The translations under genes and the position numbers were made by a program. Below, in pieces: positions 46,344 through 60,577 of a DNA stretch of 64,000 nt. The notes below the pieces were generated by a model. The model did no database searches, was not told the DNA's origin, and saw nothing but the letters and a program-made list of their open reading frames with translations. The DNA is from Astropecten irregularis. Taxonomy: Eukaryota; Echinodermata; Asteroidea; Paxillosida; Astropectinidae. The DNA is taken from NCBI GenBank assembly GCA_963971285.1, contig OZ020249.1:496001-560000 (forward strand), in the 5' to 3' direction. Each line of letters opens with the position of its first letter. Position 1 is the first letter of the stretch.

Positions 46344-49300
46344 ATGATGATGGCCAATATTTTAATTAACAACTTGCAGAAAATTGTTTTGTATGAGACG
46401 AAAGCGGTAAGTTTCGAACTAGAATTACTTTATTCGATTAAAAGTTCCCTGTGTTTTGTATTTTTTATTATGTAAATGTATGTAAATGCTCTTAGTCTTA
46501 AGATAACTCAAACTAAAAAAGAAATTAATTTGTGATCCTTCTCTTTTTTTTAAAATTCTTGTCTATTCTTGACTCGACTGAACAGAAGACACTGAGAAAT
46601 CTTGTCAAACTTTTTAATTAACCCTAACCCACCTCGCCTGCATACCCCAATTTACCTCTCACAATTTGTTCCTCTGGTAAGTGTGGTACCCTGAATACCA
46701 CACTACCACAGTATACCATAGTGTGTTGTGTGGTTTGCATGGTTTATGACCAATTCCCCCTGTGGAGACTGTGGTTATGTCATATGTGTGGTAAACAGCT
46801 CTTGGGACGGTGGGTTAGGGTTATGAGGTAACATTACATCTTTTATTTATCCCTATCAAGCAGTAAAGGTCTGAATTACGTTAGCCCGGACAAGCAAGCA
46901 ACCTTCGCTTCGATTAAATAATCTTCGCGCCATCTCCCCCGCTGTACTTTATCGGATGGTCCAGCAGCGTTCACATCCAGATCCAGATCCAGATTGATGA
47001 CTTTTTTTTTATAATCCCTTTTTCAGCGATTTTACGTTGTTGGATCCAACAATACTGAAGATGTCTTCCGAGTTCTGAAGATTGACAGAACAGAACCGAG
47101 AGAATTACATATAAATGATGACAAGGTAAATGTGCACTGATTTATGTGTAACATCTCTGGCAAGGTATTGGGATTGAGTTTGAGCTCAGAATGTCTTGAA
47201 CTGAACCAATCTCCAATATTTACCTTTACTTTTAGGGGTTTTTCAAAATGGAGGCTCGGGCTCAGGCTCCAGCTCTGTCATCCAGATGCTGAAAATATAG
47301 AATATGGTTTGTCATTGAAGTTGAAGCTCTTATTTCCTTTTCAAACCGGAGAATCTACTTACGATCCACAGCCAAAACCTCTATTTTCATACCCGTTAGT
47401 TCAAAATGGGTTCACAAAATGGAGCCTGAGCCTGAGCCTGAGCCTGAGCCTCTGTTTCTATTGAACTATTACAAGCGATTTGACTAAAATTTGTGAGAGT
47501 CATTAACTTGACTAGACCGAATCAGTTATTGTTAATGCTGTATTTATCAAGAAAAGTGTAAAACCAATGACCAAAAACAATTTTGATCTTTAAAAGATAA
47601 AAAATAACGGTGAAAAGAGTTTTTAAAATACCGTGGCCGTTTTTCACTGTTTTCTCAAAAAGTGGGCACCGTATGAGACTGGGACTTTCACAGATGACTT
47701 TTACTGTATCTTTCTTGATATTTTTGCCCATGAATCTGCATTTCTCTGACAAAAACCAAATTATGATATTACCTTTAAGTAAGTGATAACAACTGAAAAT
47801 TCCTTCCTAATTCATGAAATTACCAATTCTTTGCTTGGATGGTAAGCAGAGCTATGGAATTTCAATATTAACAAGAATGTACGTTTTTTTGTTTGCCAAT
47901 GTTTCTCAGATTGAGTACAGTAGGACAGAGGTACAGAATCTTCTGCGGACATTGGAGGTTGGTAACCGACCCAAACAGCATGGACAAAAAGGAATGGCCG
48001 GCTTGGCAAGAACCGTCTCGGCCTTTGGAATTCTTGGTAATTCATATCTTTCGTCCTGCTCAATAAAAACTGAAAAACCTTTCATATTTGCATCTCTAAA
48101 TGCACATGTACTAGTGCTGGGCAAAATCAGGTAACTTCATATCCGGTTACCGATTGCAAAAATAACTCAGGTTAACAGTTAACCTATGTAATCACGTGCG
48201 ACAAGCGTGGCACGTGCAATTTATGGTATAAACATCTTCTTCAAAGTGATCGTCACTTTTGGAATGCTTTTCACGGTGTCATTTTTTAGATCAAGCATTT
48301 AGATCAAGTACAAGACAATGTTTCTTTTAGATCCAGTATGTGAAAAGCGTGGCGTGTTTCTAAGTACTGACTAAAATTCAAGTACAACAGTTCGAGTCAA
48401 ACGTTAGTCCCTTTTTTACCTTTCAGTTTCGGTTAACGGTTTGTCAAATTTGTAACCTGATAATTAAATCCGGGTAGGTTAACCTGTGACCGGATAGAAA
48501 ATCCCAGCACTATTGTATGACTCGAGGCCAGGCGAGGGCGGTCTCCTGGCTGGAAATTCTCAGCCTCGGTGGAATGATATTTTCAGTAGCCAAGCAAGTC
48601 CTGACTATAAACTGATGAAACCATTTTCTTCCATTTCATTTGACACTGCAGGATTTGTCAGCTTTCTTGAAGGCTACTACATTATACTCATCACAAAACG
48701 AAGGAGGTAAAGTTTTACAATTTCATTTCTTTTTATACTTCATTAAAAAGTGAACAAAGAAAAATTGACTGGAGCGGGATTCTAACCAGCGATCTCCGAA
48801 ACACCCCATTGGCGCTCTTCTGTAACTGCTTCAAATGAACTTTTTTCCTATCAATAATTTGTTTTTATCATACATGTATGTTGAATTTCAATTAATGCAA
48901 TTATAAAATGTTGCAAACTACTCATCAACCAAAATAATGACCTGAAATATAAAAAAAACATGCTTTGAGTTAGTAGGGTCTGATGTCAGGATCTCTCTCT
49001 TTTAGCCTTTGAGAAAGATCCTGCTAGGATCGAAACGTCAGGTCCTCCTAATCCAGGCAGACTAGGATTTTGACATGTTTGATGTACAGTGCAACGCTAC
49101 TATAACAAACATGCTGGGATGCACTGAAATTGTTCGTTATAGTGGTTGTTCGTTAAAGTGAACAATGTTCAGCAAGCCTATTCATTACATTGTACACACA
49201 AATTCGTAGACAATAACATAATTATAATAATATTTATATAGGCCTACCCAATAAAAAGCACTCCCAAACTAAATTATTTACTTACTATATTTACCTATTA

Positions 49301-52300
49301 ATACTCTTAATAATAACAACATTATAATGACTCTTTCCTTCCCAACCTTCCATGAAAAAATATACCCAATTATCACACAATAATTATGTTCAGATTTTAC
49401 AAAAAAGTTTCTGTGCGTGCGCTGTTATGTTGCAGTTGTTCATGTACATGTATATGGCTGACAGTAACTGTGTATGGCGGCGTGGGCGAAGTGACGCGTG
49501 GGCGAAGTGGCCAGTGGGCGAAGTGGTGAATGGGCGAAGTGACGCGTGGGCGAAGTGGCCAGTGGGCGAAGTGGTGAATGGGCGAAGTGACGCGTGGGCG
49601 AAGTGGCCAGTGGGCGAAGTGGTGAATGGGCGAAGTGACGCGTGGGCGAAGTGGCCAGTGGGCGAAGTGGTGAATGGGCGAAGTGACGCGTGGGCGAAGT
49701 GACGTGTGGGCGAAGTGGAAAATGGGCAAAGTGACTGTAAAACCGGTATAGCGGTGTTCGCTATAGTTGCGTTTCACTATACTTGAGTCAGTAGCAATGG
49801 GCTCTGTAACTCTATTGTTAAGATGGTCTACATTGCAGCCATGTATTGACACTTTGGTTTGGTTTTCTATTGTATAGAGTAGCAGTGATAGGAGGTCATA
49901 CCATTTACAAGATAGAGGACTCCAGTATGGTGTACATTCCTAATGATGCATGTGTTGAGTCGAAGCTGCCACACCCAGATGAGGCCAGGTAATGATACGA
50001 GGGTCATTTTCAGTCTAGTATTGCAAGATTTCATGCGACTTGAGATTGTGCAATTGAGCCACTGTGGTTGAGTGCCCATTGTGGTCCAAGTACCAAGACC
50101 AAAAATGTGCCAAAGGGATACAGTACAGTGTGGTATTTACTGGACTGTATAGCCTTAAACTTCATATGGGACTTAATGGCACAACTTGGTTCAAGTCAAA
50201 ATAATGTGCCATAGGGATACAGTACAGTGTGGTATTATGAAGGACACAGGACTGTAGAGCCCAGGCACTGTAACTTTATATGGGGCTTGATGGCCCAACT
50301 TGGTCCAAGTCCAAAGAATGTGCCATAGAGATACAGTACAGTGTGGTATTTTGAAGGATACAGGACTGTAGAGCCCAGGCACTGTGACTTTATATGGGGC
50401 TTGATGACCCAACTTGGTCCAAGTCCAAAGAGTGTACCATAGGGATACTGCACAGTGTGGTATTTTGAAGGATACAGGACTGTAGAGCCCAGGCACTGTT
50501 ACTTTATATGGGGGCCTGATGGCCCAACTTGGTCCAAGTCCAAAGAATGTGCCATAGGGATACTGCACAGTGTGGTATTTTGAAGGATACAGGACTGTAG
50601 AGCCCAGGCACTGTAACTTTATATGGGGGCTTGATGGCCCAACTTGGTCCAAGTCCAAAGAATGTGTCATAGGGATACTGCACAAATGTGGTATTTTGAA
50701 GGACACAGGACCGTAGAGCCCAGGCACTGTAACTTTATATTGGGCTTGATGGCCCAACTTGGTCCAAGTCCAAAGAATGTGCCATAAGGATACTGCACAG
50801 TGTGGTATTTTGAAGGACACATGACCGTAGAGCCCAGGCACTGTAACTTTATATTGGGCTTGATGGCCCAACTTGGTCCAAGTCCAAAGAATGTGCCATA
50901 AGGATACTGCACAGTGTGGTATTTTGAAGGACACAGGACTGTAGAGCCCAGGTACTGTAACTTTATATGGGGCTTGATGGCCCAACTTGGTCCAAGTCCA
51001 AAGAGTGTACCATAGGGATACTGCACAGTGTGGTATTTAGGAGGATACAGGACTGTAGAGCCCAGGTACTGTAACTTTATATGGGGCTTGATGACACAGG
51101 ACTGTAGAGCTTTGATACTGTGACTTCATTCAGGGCCACCTGATGGCCCAACTGAATCCACAATTTGGCAGTGTGTTGAAATTTCTCTGATACAGAAAGT
51201 TTATCAGTTCAAAATGAACAGATTGATGCATTGTATACACAGTTTGCATCTGAGAAGTATCATATTTCATTTCAGGTATGTACGCAACTTCCAGAATGTG
51301 GACCTGTCAAGCAACTTCTATTTCAGGTAAATACTGCCACCATTCTTGAAATATTTTGCAATTTTTGTCTTTATTCTCAAAGTAACCGATAATCCAAACA
51401 AAATTCTTGATTGTTGCTTTTAGCTTCTTTGGGGAGTGAATATTATTTTATGTCTTGGAAATCTGATTAAAAGAAAAATTGACTGGAGCGGTATTCGAAC
51501 CAGCCACCTCTGGAATACTGTATTGGCACTTTTACCGAATGACCTATAATATCCAGCCCTATGTTGGTGCCGTACTTGATAGTTAATTAACTTTGTTGGT
51601 TTGGCAGTCAGAAGCCATGAAACCACTCACATGATCTAACTTGAGACATTTAATCTTTGATCAACAGCTACAGCTATGATTTGACCAACACCTTGCAGCA
51701 TAATCTGACACCGGTTGTGGATGGTCAGGACGGGACCTATTCTCCACCAGGTGAGGTTTGTGGGATTGAGGAGGAAAAACTCTTTTCATGTCTCAACTTT
51801 ACCCTACAATCTCTTGCAAACCATTAAGAAGCAGCATAGTTAACTAGCTTCAGGGTGTAATTCCAATCAGTCACTGAAGTATTTCACTCTCATTTGTACC
51901 CCGAAATTTAGGAAAATCACTGCAGTGTTCATTCACTGACTGTGAAGGGTAATCTTAATTCAATTCAAATGATTGATGCTTTGTATTTACCGTATCACTG
52001 TAGGTGCGTCAGTGTACAGGCCCAAGCCGATGATGAAATATGTGTGGAATGCATTCTTGTGGAGTGAAGGCAGCGAGGACGTTCATCCAGACTGGATCAC
52101 ACACATCATACATGGCTTCTTGGGACAAGTCAGTATCCTTGCAGGAATCAGTTCCATCTTGGAGGGATCTTCTCCATCTTGGAGGAATCACCTTCATCTT
52201 GGAGGAATCAACTCCATATTGTAAGAGTCACCTTCATCTTCTATTAGCTATACAATCTTTAAAGATGTTAAATAACAAGTCCTTAATTCATGATTGTCTG

Positions 52301-55300
52301 TGAAGATATCTGCACCTTTGGCCGGTCGGTGTACGTGGCCCTTATAGCCAGAAGATCAAATCAGTTTGCTGGCACCAGATTCCTAAAGAGGGGAGCCAAC
52401 TCTGAGGTAAGCGCTTGTATTTTGTGTCGTCACTGTATTAGACACGGGAACTATGAATCCTTATTTGAAGCATAACGGTGATACAAGTTATGACTGCCAC
52501 AGACTGCTTACAAGAGGCTTTAGAGTAAAAACGGCCTGATGTTTCAATCCTAGTAGGAGCTAACGCGAAGGCCAAATTGGCCTTTGAGACAGCTCCTGCT
52601 AGAATCGGAACCTCCTATGAACTCAGAGCAAAACTGTGGTGAGTGGCTTCTGTTTCCATTCTATCCTCCATGTCCTCGCTTTGCTTCTTTGCTTCTGTAT
52701 GGATATCGATGTCTTGTCTAAAAGATTGAGGTGAATCTGGAGAATTAGCCACAAGCCTGAGTAGCCTTTTCTGCTTAGAAAGTCACTACAACGTGATCTC
52801 AGAATAATAGAATCAGTGGCTCATCATTTGCATCAATGGGGGATGGTGGCCACGAAGATAAGACAGTTCACCACATGGTGAACAGCGCTTCAGTGGAGGT
52901 TTCAGTGGGCTGGAAGGAACAACTTGGAAGGATGCCCTTGCCTGATTGTCTTCCCTGGACTTGGGGTCGATTTCACCAAACTCATCGTAACTTACTATCA
53001 ATCGTAGGACTTAAGATGCACTACAGCCCTACGTAGGATACGATGGGTTATCCTTTGCAACTCGAGTTACAATCAGTCGTTGGGCTTAGTGAAATCGACC
53101 CCTGACCCTTTGAATTGTACTTGATACAAAAGAAGAAGTGGCTCAAAAGTTGTTCTTGAAAGACTTGGAACAATGAAGTTTGAGTTTCGTTTCTTTGTGG
53201 ATAAATTTGAGATATAATTTAAGATTCTGATTTCAAAACAGGGCTCTGTGGCCAACGAAGTGGAGACGGAACAGATTGTTCAAGATGCGTCCATGACGCA
53301 GTTCAAGAGAGGGCGCTATACATCCTTTGTTCAGGTCCGCGGTTCCGTGCCCGGCATGTGGTCACAGGACATCTCCAACATGGTTCCCAAACCACCAATA
53401 ACATGTAAGAACTAGGTTTTAGCGATAACTTGATGTTAATAGTCAAATTTGAAGTATGTCTCTTTTTGTTAGCCCTAAAACCACCCAAACTAAAATGTGA
53501 AATGTTCACAGATTTACGTATAACTTTCAGGGTATGAAGATGGTGGTGGTAGAAACAAACCGTTAAAATATTTCCTCCTGAAATGGTGTATTTATCCAGA
53601 AAGTAGTCAAACAAAAAACGAAAACAGTTTTGATCTCGGGTAAGATCAAAACCATTCTTTATGTTTTATAAGAAAAATTGAGTTGGGTTTTCGCTATTTT
53701 CTCATGACTCAGATGTCCGATTGATTTCAAATTTTCACAGGTTTATTATTTCATGTACATGTTGGATTAGACAAAGTGAGTGCTGGTCTGTGACCTTCAC
53801 CAATTATGTATTATACCTTTAAGCCTATTGAGATATAAGTATACATTTAAAAAAAAACTATATTAATTAAAAAAAAAACTTTATTAGTTTTTTGAGCGTT
53901 GTGTGAAAAGGCCTTCAGTTGCCATACCTGCATCAATACCATTTTCATTATTTTTCCCGTTTGTTGTCTCTAATGAAAATGGAAATGAAAATTATTGAAT
54001 TGAATTGATTGCTTGTATTCTGCAGTGGACATGGCGGATCCTTACGCCTGTCTTGCAGGCGGTCATTTCAATCAGATGCTCGGTCGTTACGGGTCACCGG
54101 TCATCGTCCTCAACTTAGTCAAGGTAATGTAGAATTAATCAGGTCCATTGTCTTATCAGTCTAAAGTCACCCATTTAATACAAATAATAACAAGCATTTA
54201 TAAAACGCCTTTCCAAGAAGATCAAAGCGCTGTACAGACATTATTATCCCCGGTTATCGGGCCATAATTTACATTCCTGAAACCATCTCAACTCCCTGGG
54301 GAGCATACAGACCCGGCTACCATAGGGCACACAGAGGCTAATCAAACCACAAAGCCATCTCTACCCTCACAGGTACCCATTTACACCTGGGTGAAGAGGA
54401 GCAATATGTGATAAAGCATCTTGCCCAAGGGCTCAATCACCACAAGCCGTGGCTGGATTCGAACCTATAATCTGTAGATTGACCACAATATCTTGAGTTT
54501 GACACACCTCTAGGCCACGGCACCCCTCTTAGACTCTGCTCTGTGGATTTCAAGCAAAACCTTGCCCTGTAAGTTGGATGGTTACAAACAGTCGACTAGA
54601 CCACATTACACTGTGGTGCAACTACCAAGGACAAACCAGAGTACAACTGGAGTATAAAGTCCAGAAACCGCAAACAGGATGTCCACTAAACATCCAAATA
54701 ATAACCATCTGCCCAAACTTTGCTCTCAACAGTTTCATAAATATTCTGACTGCCAAACGAACAAAGATAATTGACTGTTAAGGATACCACCAACGTAGGG
54801 CTGGATAGCTCAGTTGGTAGAGCACCTGTATGGTATTCAGGAGGTCGCCGGTTCGAATCCCTCTCCAGTCAATATTTTTTGTTCACTTTTCAATGACTTT
54901 AAATTCAGTCAGTTTCCCTTGTGGTTATTTGATGAAAATATTTATCTAGACAGAAAGCCCAGACTTTGAGTTCACCCCACAAGCTCAGAGGCGTATCTAG
55001 GGAAACAGCGTTTGGGGCAAGTGCTAAAATTGCTTGCCCCAATTCCAACTTGTGATGCCAATGAAAAAAATCAGACAATTTGAAATTGTAATATTTCCAA
55101 TTATATTATATTAGATTTGCAATAACCTCACTGACAGTACAACTACCTGACCTGAAAGGAGCTGGTTAACTCGACGTTCAGGCCACAAGGATCCATGATT
55201 ATGTTTGTGTCTGTCTTGATTATTTGTAGAAACGTGAAAGACGTAAACGGGAAGCCATCTTGAGCGAGGAGCTGATATCTTCCATCAAGTATCTGAATCA

Positions 55301-56956
55301 GTTCTTGCCTCCGAGGCACGCCATAAAGTATATCGACCTAGACATGGCTAGATACACCAAGAAGTAAGATCATAAGAAGTTCAAGTGTTTGATGACACCA
55401 TACACTAAAAACAAAGACAAGACAACTTTCATTCATTGAAAAGTCAATAAAGAAAAATTGATTGGAGCGGGATTTCGAACAAGCAACCTTCAGAATACCG
55501 TACCGGCGCTCTACCAACTGAGCTATCCATCCCCATGTTGGTGGTGTCCCTAGTAGTCAATTATCTTTGTTCATTGGGCATACAGAAGCCACGAAACCAC
55601 TCATACCACTAAAACTGCCAAATGAACATAGATTATTGACTATATAAAGGATTCCACCAACATAGGGCTGGTTAGCAAGAATGGCGGTACAATATTCGGG
55701 GTTCAAATCCCACTTCAGTAAATTTTTCTCTGTTCACTTTTCAGTGATATGAAATGAATGATTAAATGTCCCTTTTCCCCTTTCCCTTTGATGATTATCT
55801 TTATAAACTTTCCTCGGTTTTCGTTTCTCGCAGTCGGAACTTGAACGTCATCAATCGACTGGACTCCATTGCAGACGTGATCGTCAAATTGACTGGAATA
55901 TTCCTGAGTGGACCTCACATAGAGCCAAGCCTGCCTGTCAACCCAGAAGCAAGGTTAGGAAGCATTTCAACCTAGTGGAGATGGAAACTAGTCACTGCTT
56001 AATAATTTTTAATAAATGCAAACCTAGGACCAATTTCATAGAGCTGCTTAAGCACCAAAATTTGCTTTAATAAGCACCCAAAACCTTGGTAAATAAAATC
56101 AGTATGCCAGCCAAAACTCCTTGTGAATGTTATGCTCAGCAAACAATAGCCGAATACAAGTCAAATGCAGTAAACATCACATGAAAATTTGGGTGGTAGT
56201 CCTGTTTGATCAAGGAAGATTTTTCATGCTTAAGCAAATTTTGTGCTTAAGCAGCTCTATGAAAATTGACCCTGGAAATGTACTTCATTGGTAAACAGGA
56301 AAATTGTAATAGTTGTGAAATTATCTTTGAATGACGGAGGCATTATCAAATCTGTTGATTGTTATATACACCAAGATAGGGCCTTTATGAAGTGAGGCTT
56401 GAGGCTAGGCTTGGGATTTATTTTGCTATATCGTTATTTTGTGTCCTAAATGAAATGAAGGGCTTGAGATTCATGGCAAAGCTGGAGCCTTTCTTCGGCT
56501 TCGTCATGTGGCCCAAATCCCTTTGTTTTGTTTTGTTGGCCGCAAATGGCGGTAACGAAACAAGCCTAGTGTCAAGCCTGGTTTCATAAAGGCTCATACA
56601 TGTAGTTTATTTTACACTCCAACATTGTTAGATGTAACAAAAGATGACACATTCTCCGTGAAAGGATTGTATCAAGTACCGTTGATTTGAATTTAAGTTC
56701 TGCCTCCTGATTGGTTAATTGGTTGTTGTTTCCTGTTGCAGGTGTACCTTCCCCAATTACGGCGATTCATTCACGTTCATCCGGCAGATGGGTACAGCTC
56801 GAACCAACTGCGTAGACTGTCTGGATAGGACCAATACCGCACAGTTTGTCATCGGAAAATACGCTCTTGGCCATCAGGTACGATGACAGATCCTGTTTAA
56901 TACCCGTATTTCACAAACCCTCGGGTAATGTAACACATTGGGGGTTTATCAAACGG

Positions 56957-56998
<42 letters not shown>

Positions 56999-59900
56999 CA
57001 GCTCCGGCTCTGTAATCCATATGCTGAAATTATAGGTTGTGGTTTTTCATTGAAGCCGAAGCTCTGTTTTCTTTTTCAAACCAGAGAATCTACTTCTGAA
57101 CTGCTATGGAATGCCATAGCTATCTTCGGTGGCTTGCTTGGTAATACACCGATCCAGTAGGCCACGCCCCCTGACAAATTGACCAATCACAACGCGTTAT
57201 TTAAGGTCCGACAAATTGCCGCCATTTTGTCCGACAAAATGTTTTAAATTGTGTATTCTTTACTACGCACTTTTCGTTGAGTTTACTTTTGTTTCGTATG
57301 TACAAGGCAATTATATGACAAATCCGAGTTTTATTCTGAACCATGGTAAGTGTTTATACTTACATTATATTTCTGACTCTCGATGCCCTGGCTGAGAGGA
57401 AATGTACATTTTTGGCCTTTTTCTAGACAAAAGTCCAACAGAGATAGGTGCGTTCTGTGGTTGAGAGTATGCGATGCTTCGTGTGTGGCCGATCGTGACA
57501 CGTTGTGTGCGTGCGCGTGTGCGTTGTTGCTTGGACTTTGCTATGGTGGGCGTGGCCTACTGGATCGGTGTATTCCATCATTCATCAAAAAAAAAATCAG
57601 ACAATTTCAACTTTCAATTTGGCAAATTGAATTAAATGATGGAATTACCAAAGCAAACAAGTAAGCCACCGAAGATACGGCATTCCATAGAAATGGATTT
57701 GTAACGGTTTTTCGACTGTTTAAACATGGCGTTGCAAAGACGTATCCGCTATTAAACAGTCATTGCGTACGGTCATCTTGTTTTCATGAATGTAAAAATA
57801 TCAAAATAGAGACTTTGGGCATCTGAGCCAAAAGCAGATACTCTGTAAAATGGAGCTTTTTAACTTCCAAAAGCCCAGGGGTCCATCTCTTTATAGATAT
57901 CTTAGAAGTGAGAACTTGAGCCGAAGCTTAACGGGAAGTTTGGAAAATAGGAGTAAAATCAGTCTGGTTCCCAACCACTGCGTGCTAATCCTGCACAGAA
58001 TACCATGCTTTCCTGGATTTATAAGATTTAGACTGGTAACTTGCCAATATAATTTTCAAATAAGTTTTGAATATTGTGATTTCTTTTTAGCTTTACTGTC
58101 TGGGTGTAGTGGACAGTCCATCGTTGGAGTTTGATACGGACGCAGTGAGGTAAGCCTTTGCTTTATTTGGAATTTGCACCAAATCTCCGGCCCGAAATTC
58201 ATCATCCTCAGATTCATTAGAGTAAATATATAAGGGCTGGTTATGAGGTGAACAGATTGGACTCAACCTTTTTGGAGCAGTGTACTCTTTCTAACATCAG
58301 CACCCAATTTCATGGAATACGTTACTATAAGCAAAAAAATCTTCGCTAACAATAGCAGACTTGTTTTGTTTACTGTTAGCGAGAGTTTGCTTTCTCACTA
58401 CGATAAGCATGAAATTTCTGCAGAATGCATATAAAGTAGCGTGTTAGCAGAAAACTAAAGGTTCAAGTAGCCTAGAAAATCTTTCCAAAACCGCAAGTCT
58501 TGCTACGGATTCCATGAAATAAATTTGAGGCGTAGAAGTGCCCGTAAACACAAAAATAGGCTGTAACAGATTACATGAAATTGGCGGCTTATCAGAAACT
58601 GCTAAATCTTGGCAATCTCAGAACCACATAATGATAATAATAAAGCATTTATAATGCGCACAGTTTCTGGAAAATACCATTCAAAGGCGCAGGTCTGGGA
58701 AGGTCAAAGATGGAAAGCAAGATTGATAAGATGTGTCTGCAGATGGAGTTTGAAGCATGAGAGATCATTATCGTCCCTCAACTCGTCTGGCAAAGAATTC
58801 CAGAGACGCGGTGCTAAGCTGGAGAAAGCCCTGTCGCCATAGGTTGCCAGACGAGTCTTGGGAACAGACAGAATGTGCAAAGATGACGATGACCTCAGAC
58901 CAGGTCTCAGATTGCGATAGTGCAACATGTCCCGGATGTAAAGTGGGGCGAGACCATGGAGGGCTTTGAATGTCAACAGAAGTATTTTGAAATAAATTTT
59001 GTAATTAACCGGAAGCCAATGAAGGTCATTTTGTACTCACAAAAGAGTCATTCACGGTGTCATCGTAAACTGTCCCCGTCAAAGTGATTCTGGTTTCATT
59101 GGTTTGAACCCAGGATGCTGGAGGATCTATATGAGGACATGGGAGATACACTGGCATTGCAGTATGGCGGCTCTCAGCTGGTGCACAGCATCCGAACCTA
59201 TAGGAAGCTATCGCCGTGGACCAGCCACTCACGAGATATCAAGCAGACACTGTCCCGGTACTACAGCAATACATTCTCAGGTATGTTGGGCTTGGTTACC
59301 AGTTCAACATTTTACCTTTAGGTTGACTGAGATGGGGCCAATTTCACGGCCCTGCTTAGCACACAAAATTTGCTAATCATGAAATTTTTGTCTTAATAAA
59401 AACAGGGTTCGATTTCATAAAGCCTTGCGATCGATCGTAACTTGAGTTACGAATGATAACCCATTGTAGGGGACCTATCCCACAAAGGGCTTGCATCAAA
59501 AGTCCTACGATTGATAGTAAGTTACGAAGAGTTTGGTGACCCCAGGATTAACAACCAAATGTCCATATGTTGCGCATCACTTGATCGTTCTTTGGCTGTT
59601 GTTCGATGACTATCAATATCAAATGGAATTTTTAATGGTGGTTTGTTTGATTGAGCAAGGCATTTTGCGATAAGCAATTTTTTTGTGCTTAGCAGTTCCA
59701 TGAAATTTGCCCTAGGTGAGGCCTTCATTACAGCAGTGGTGCATCTCAAAATTGTTCCTCATAAAGACCGCCATACACCTGCAGCACTAACCTAACTCTC
59801 TCCGAAGCATTCCAGCATCCCAACCCCTAAGCCATCGCTTACCACCTGCCGTGCTTAGCAGAAAAACCAATGCTTAGCAAGATTCTCTTCCAAGCGAAAA

Positions 59901-60524
59901 AATCAATGTTACATTAGCCATTATAATTGCTGAAACTATTTCATAATTTTCTTTGCGTATTGAATGTGTAAATGGAGAGATCCGAAGCATGGCATACATT
60001 AGACCGAGCAACTTAAACTGGACGGATCAACCAGAATGCACAAGCTGTCATCAGGGGCCAATTTCACGGCACTGCTTAGCACGAACATTTGCTAAGCATG
60101 ACATTTCAGTCTTAATAAAAACAGGATTAATAACCAAATTTCCATGTGTTGTGTATCACTTGTGATTGTTCTTTGGCTGTTGTTTGCTGACTATGAATAT
60201 CAAATGGAAGTTTTTAACTGTGGTTTGTTTTATTGAGCAAGACATTTTTGTGCTAAGCAAATTTTTGTGCTTAGCAGCACCGTGAAGTTGGCCCCAGGAC
60301 AGTGAGACTAAGGGGGTTTACAAAACGGAGGCTCAGGCTTAGGCTCCGGCTCCAGCTCTGTCATCCATATGCTGAAAATTGAAGCTGAAGCTCTGTTTTC
60401 CTTTTCAAACCAGAGAATCTACTTCCGAACCGCAGCCAAAAGCCTCTATTTTGATTTACTATAATTTAAGTATGGATTCATGTAATGGAGCCTGAGCCTG
60501 AGCCTGAGCCGGAGCCTGAGCCGT

Positions 60525-60577
<53 letters not shown>

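Noticed and set aside
49352-49852. Overlapping open frames on both strands with [10 protein letters not shown]-type repeats
   Set aside because: By-product of the 48-base minisatellite in FIG4 intron 4.
50191-50985. 264-codon minus-strand frame of 38-residue repeats
   Set aside because: Produced by the 114-base tandem repeat; the spacing shifts to 115 in places and no homology is seen. Kept only as a finding to test.
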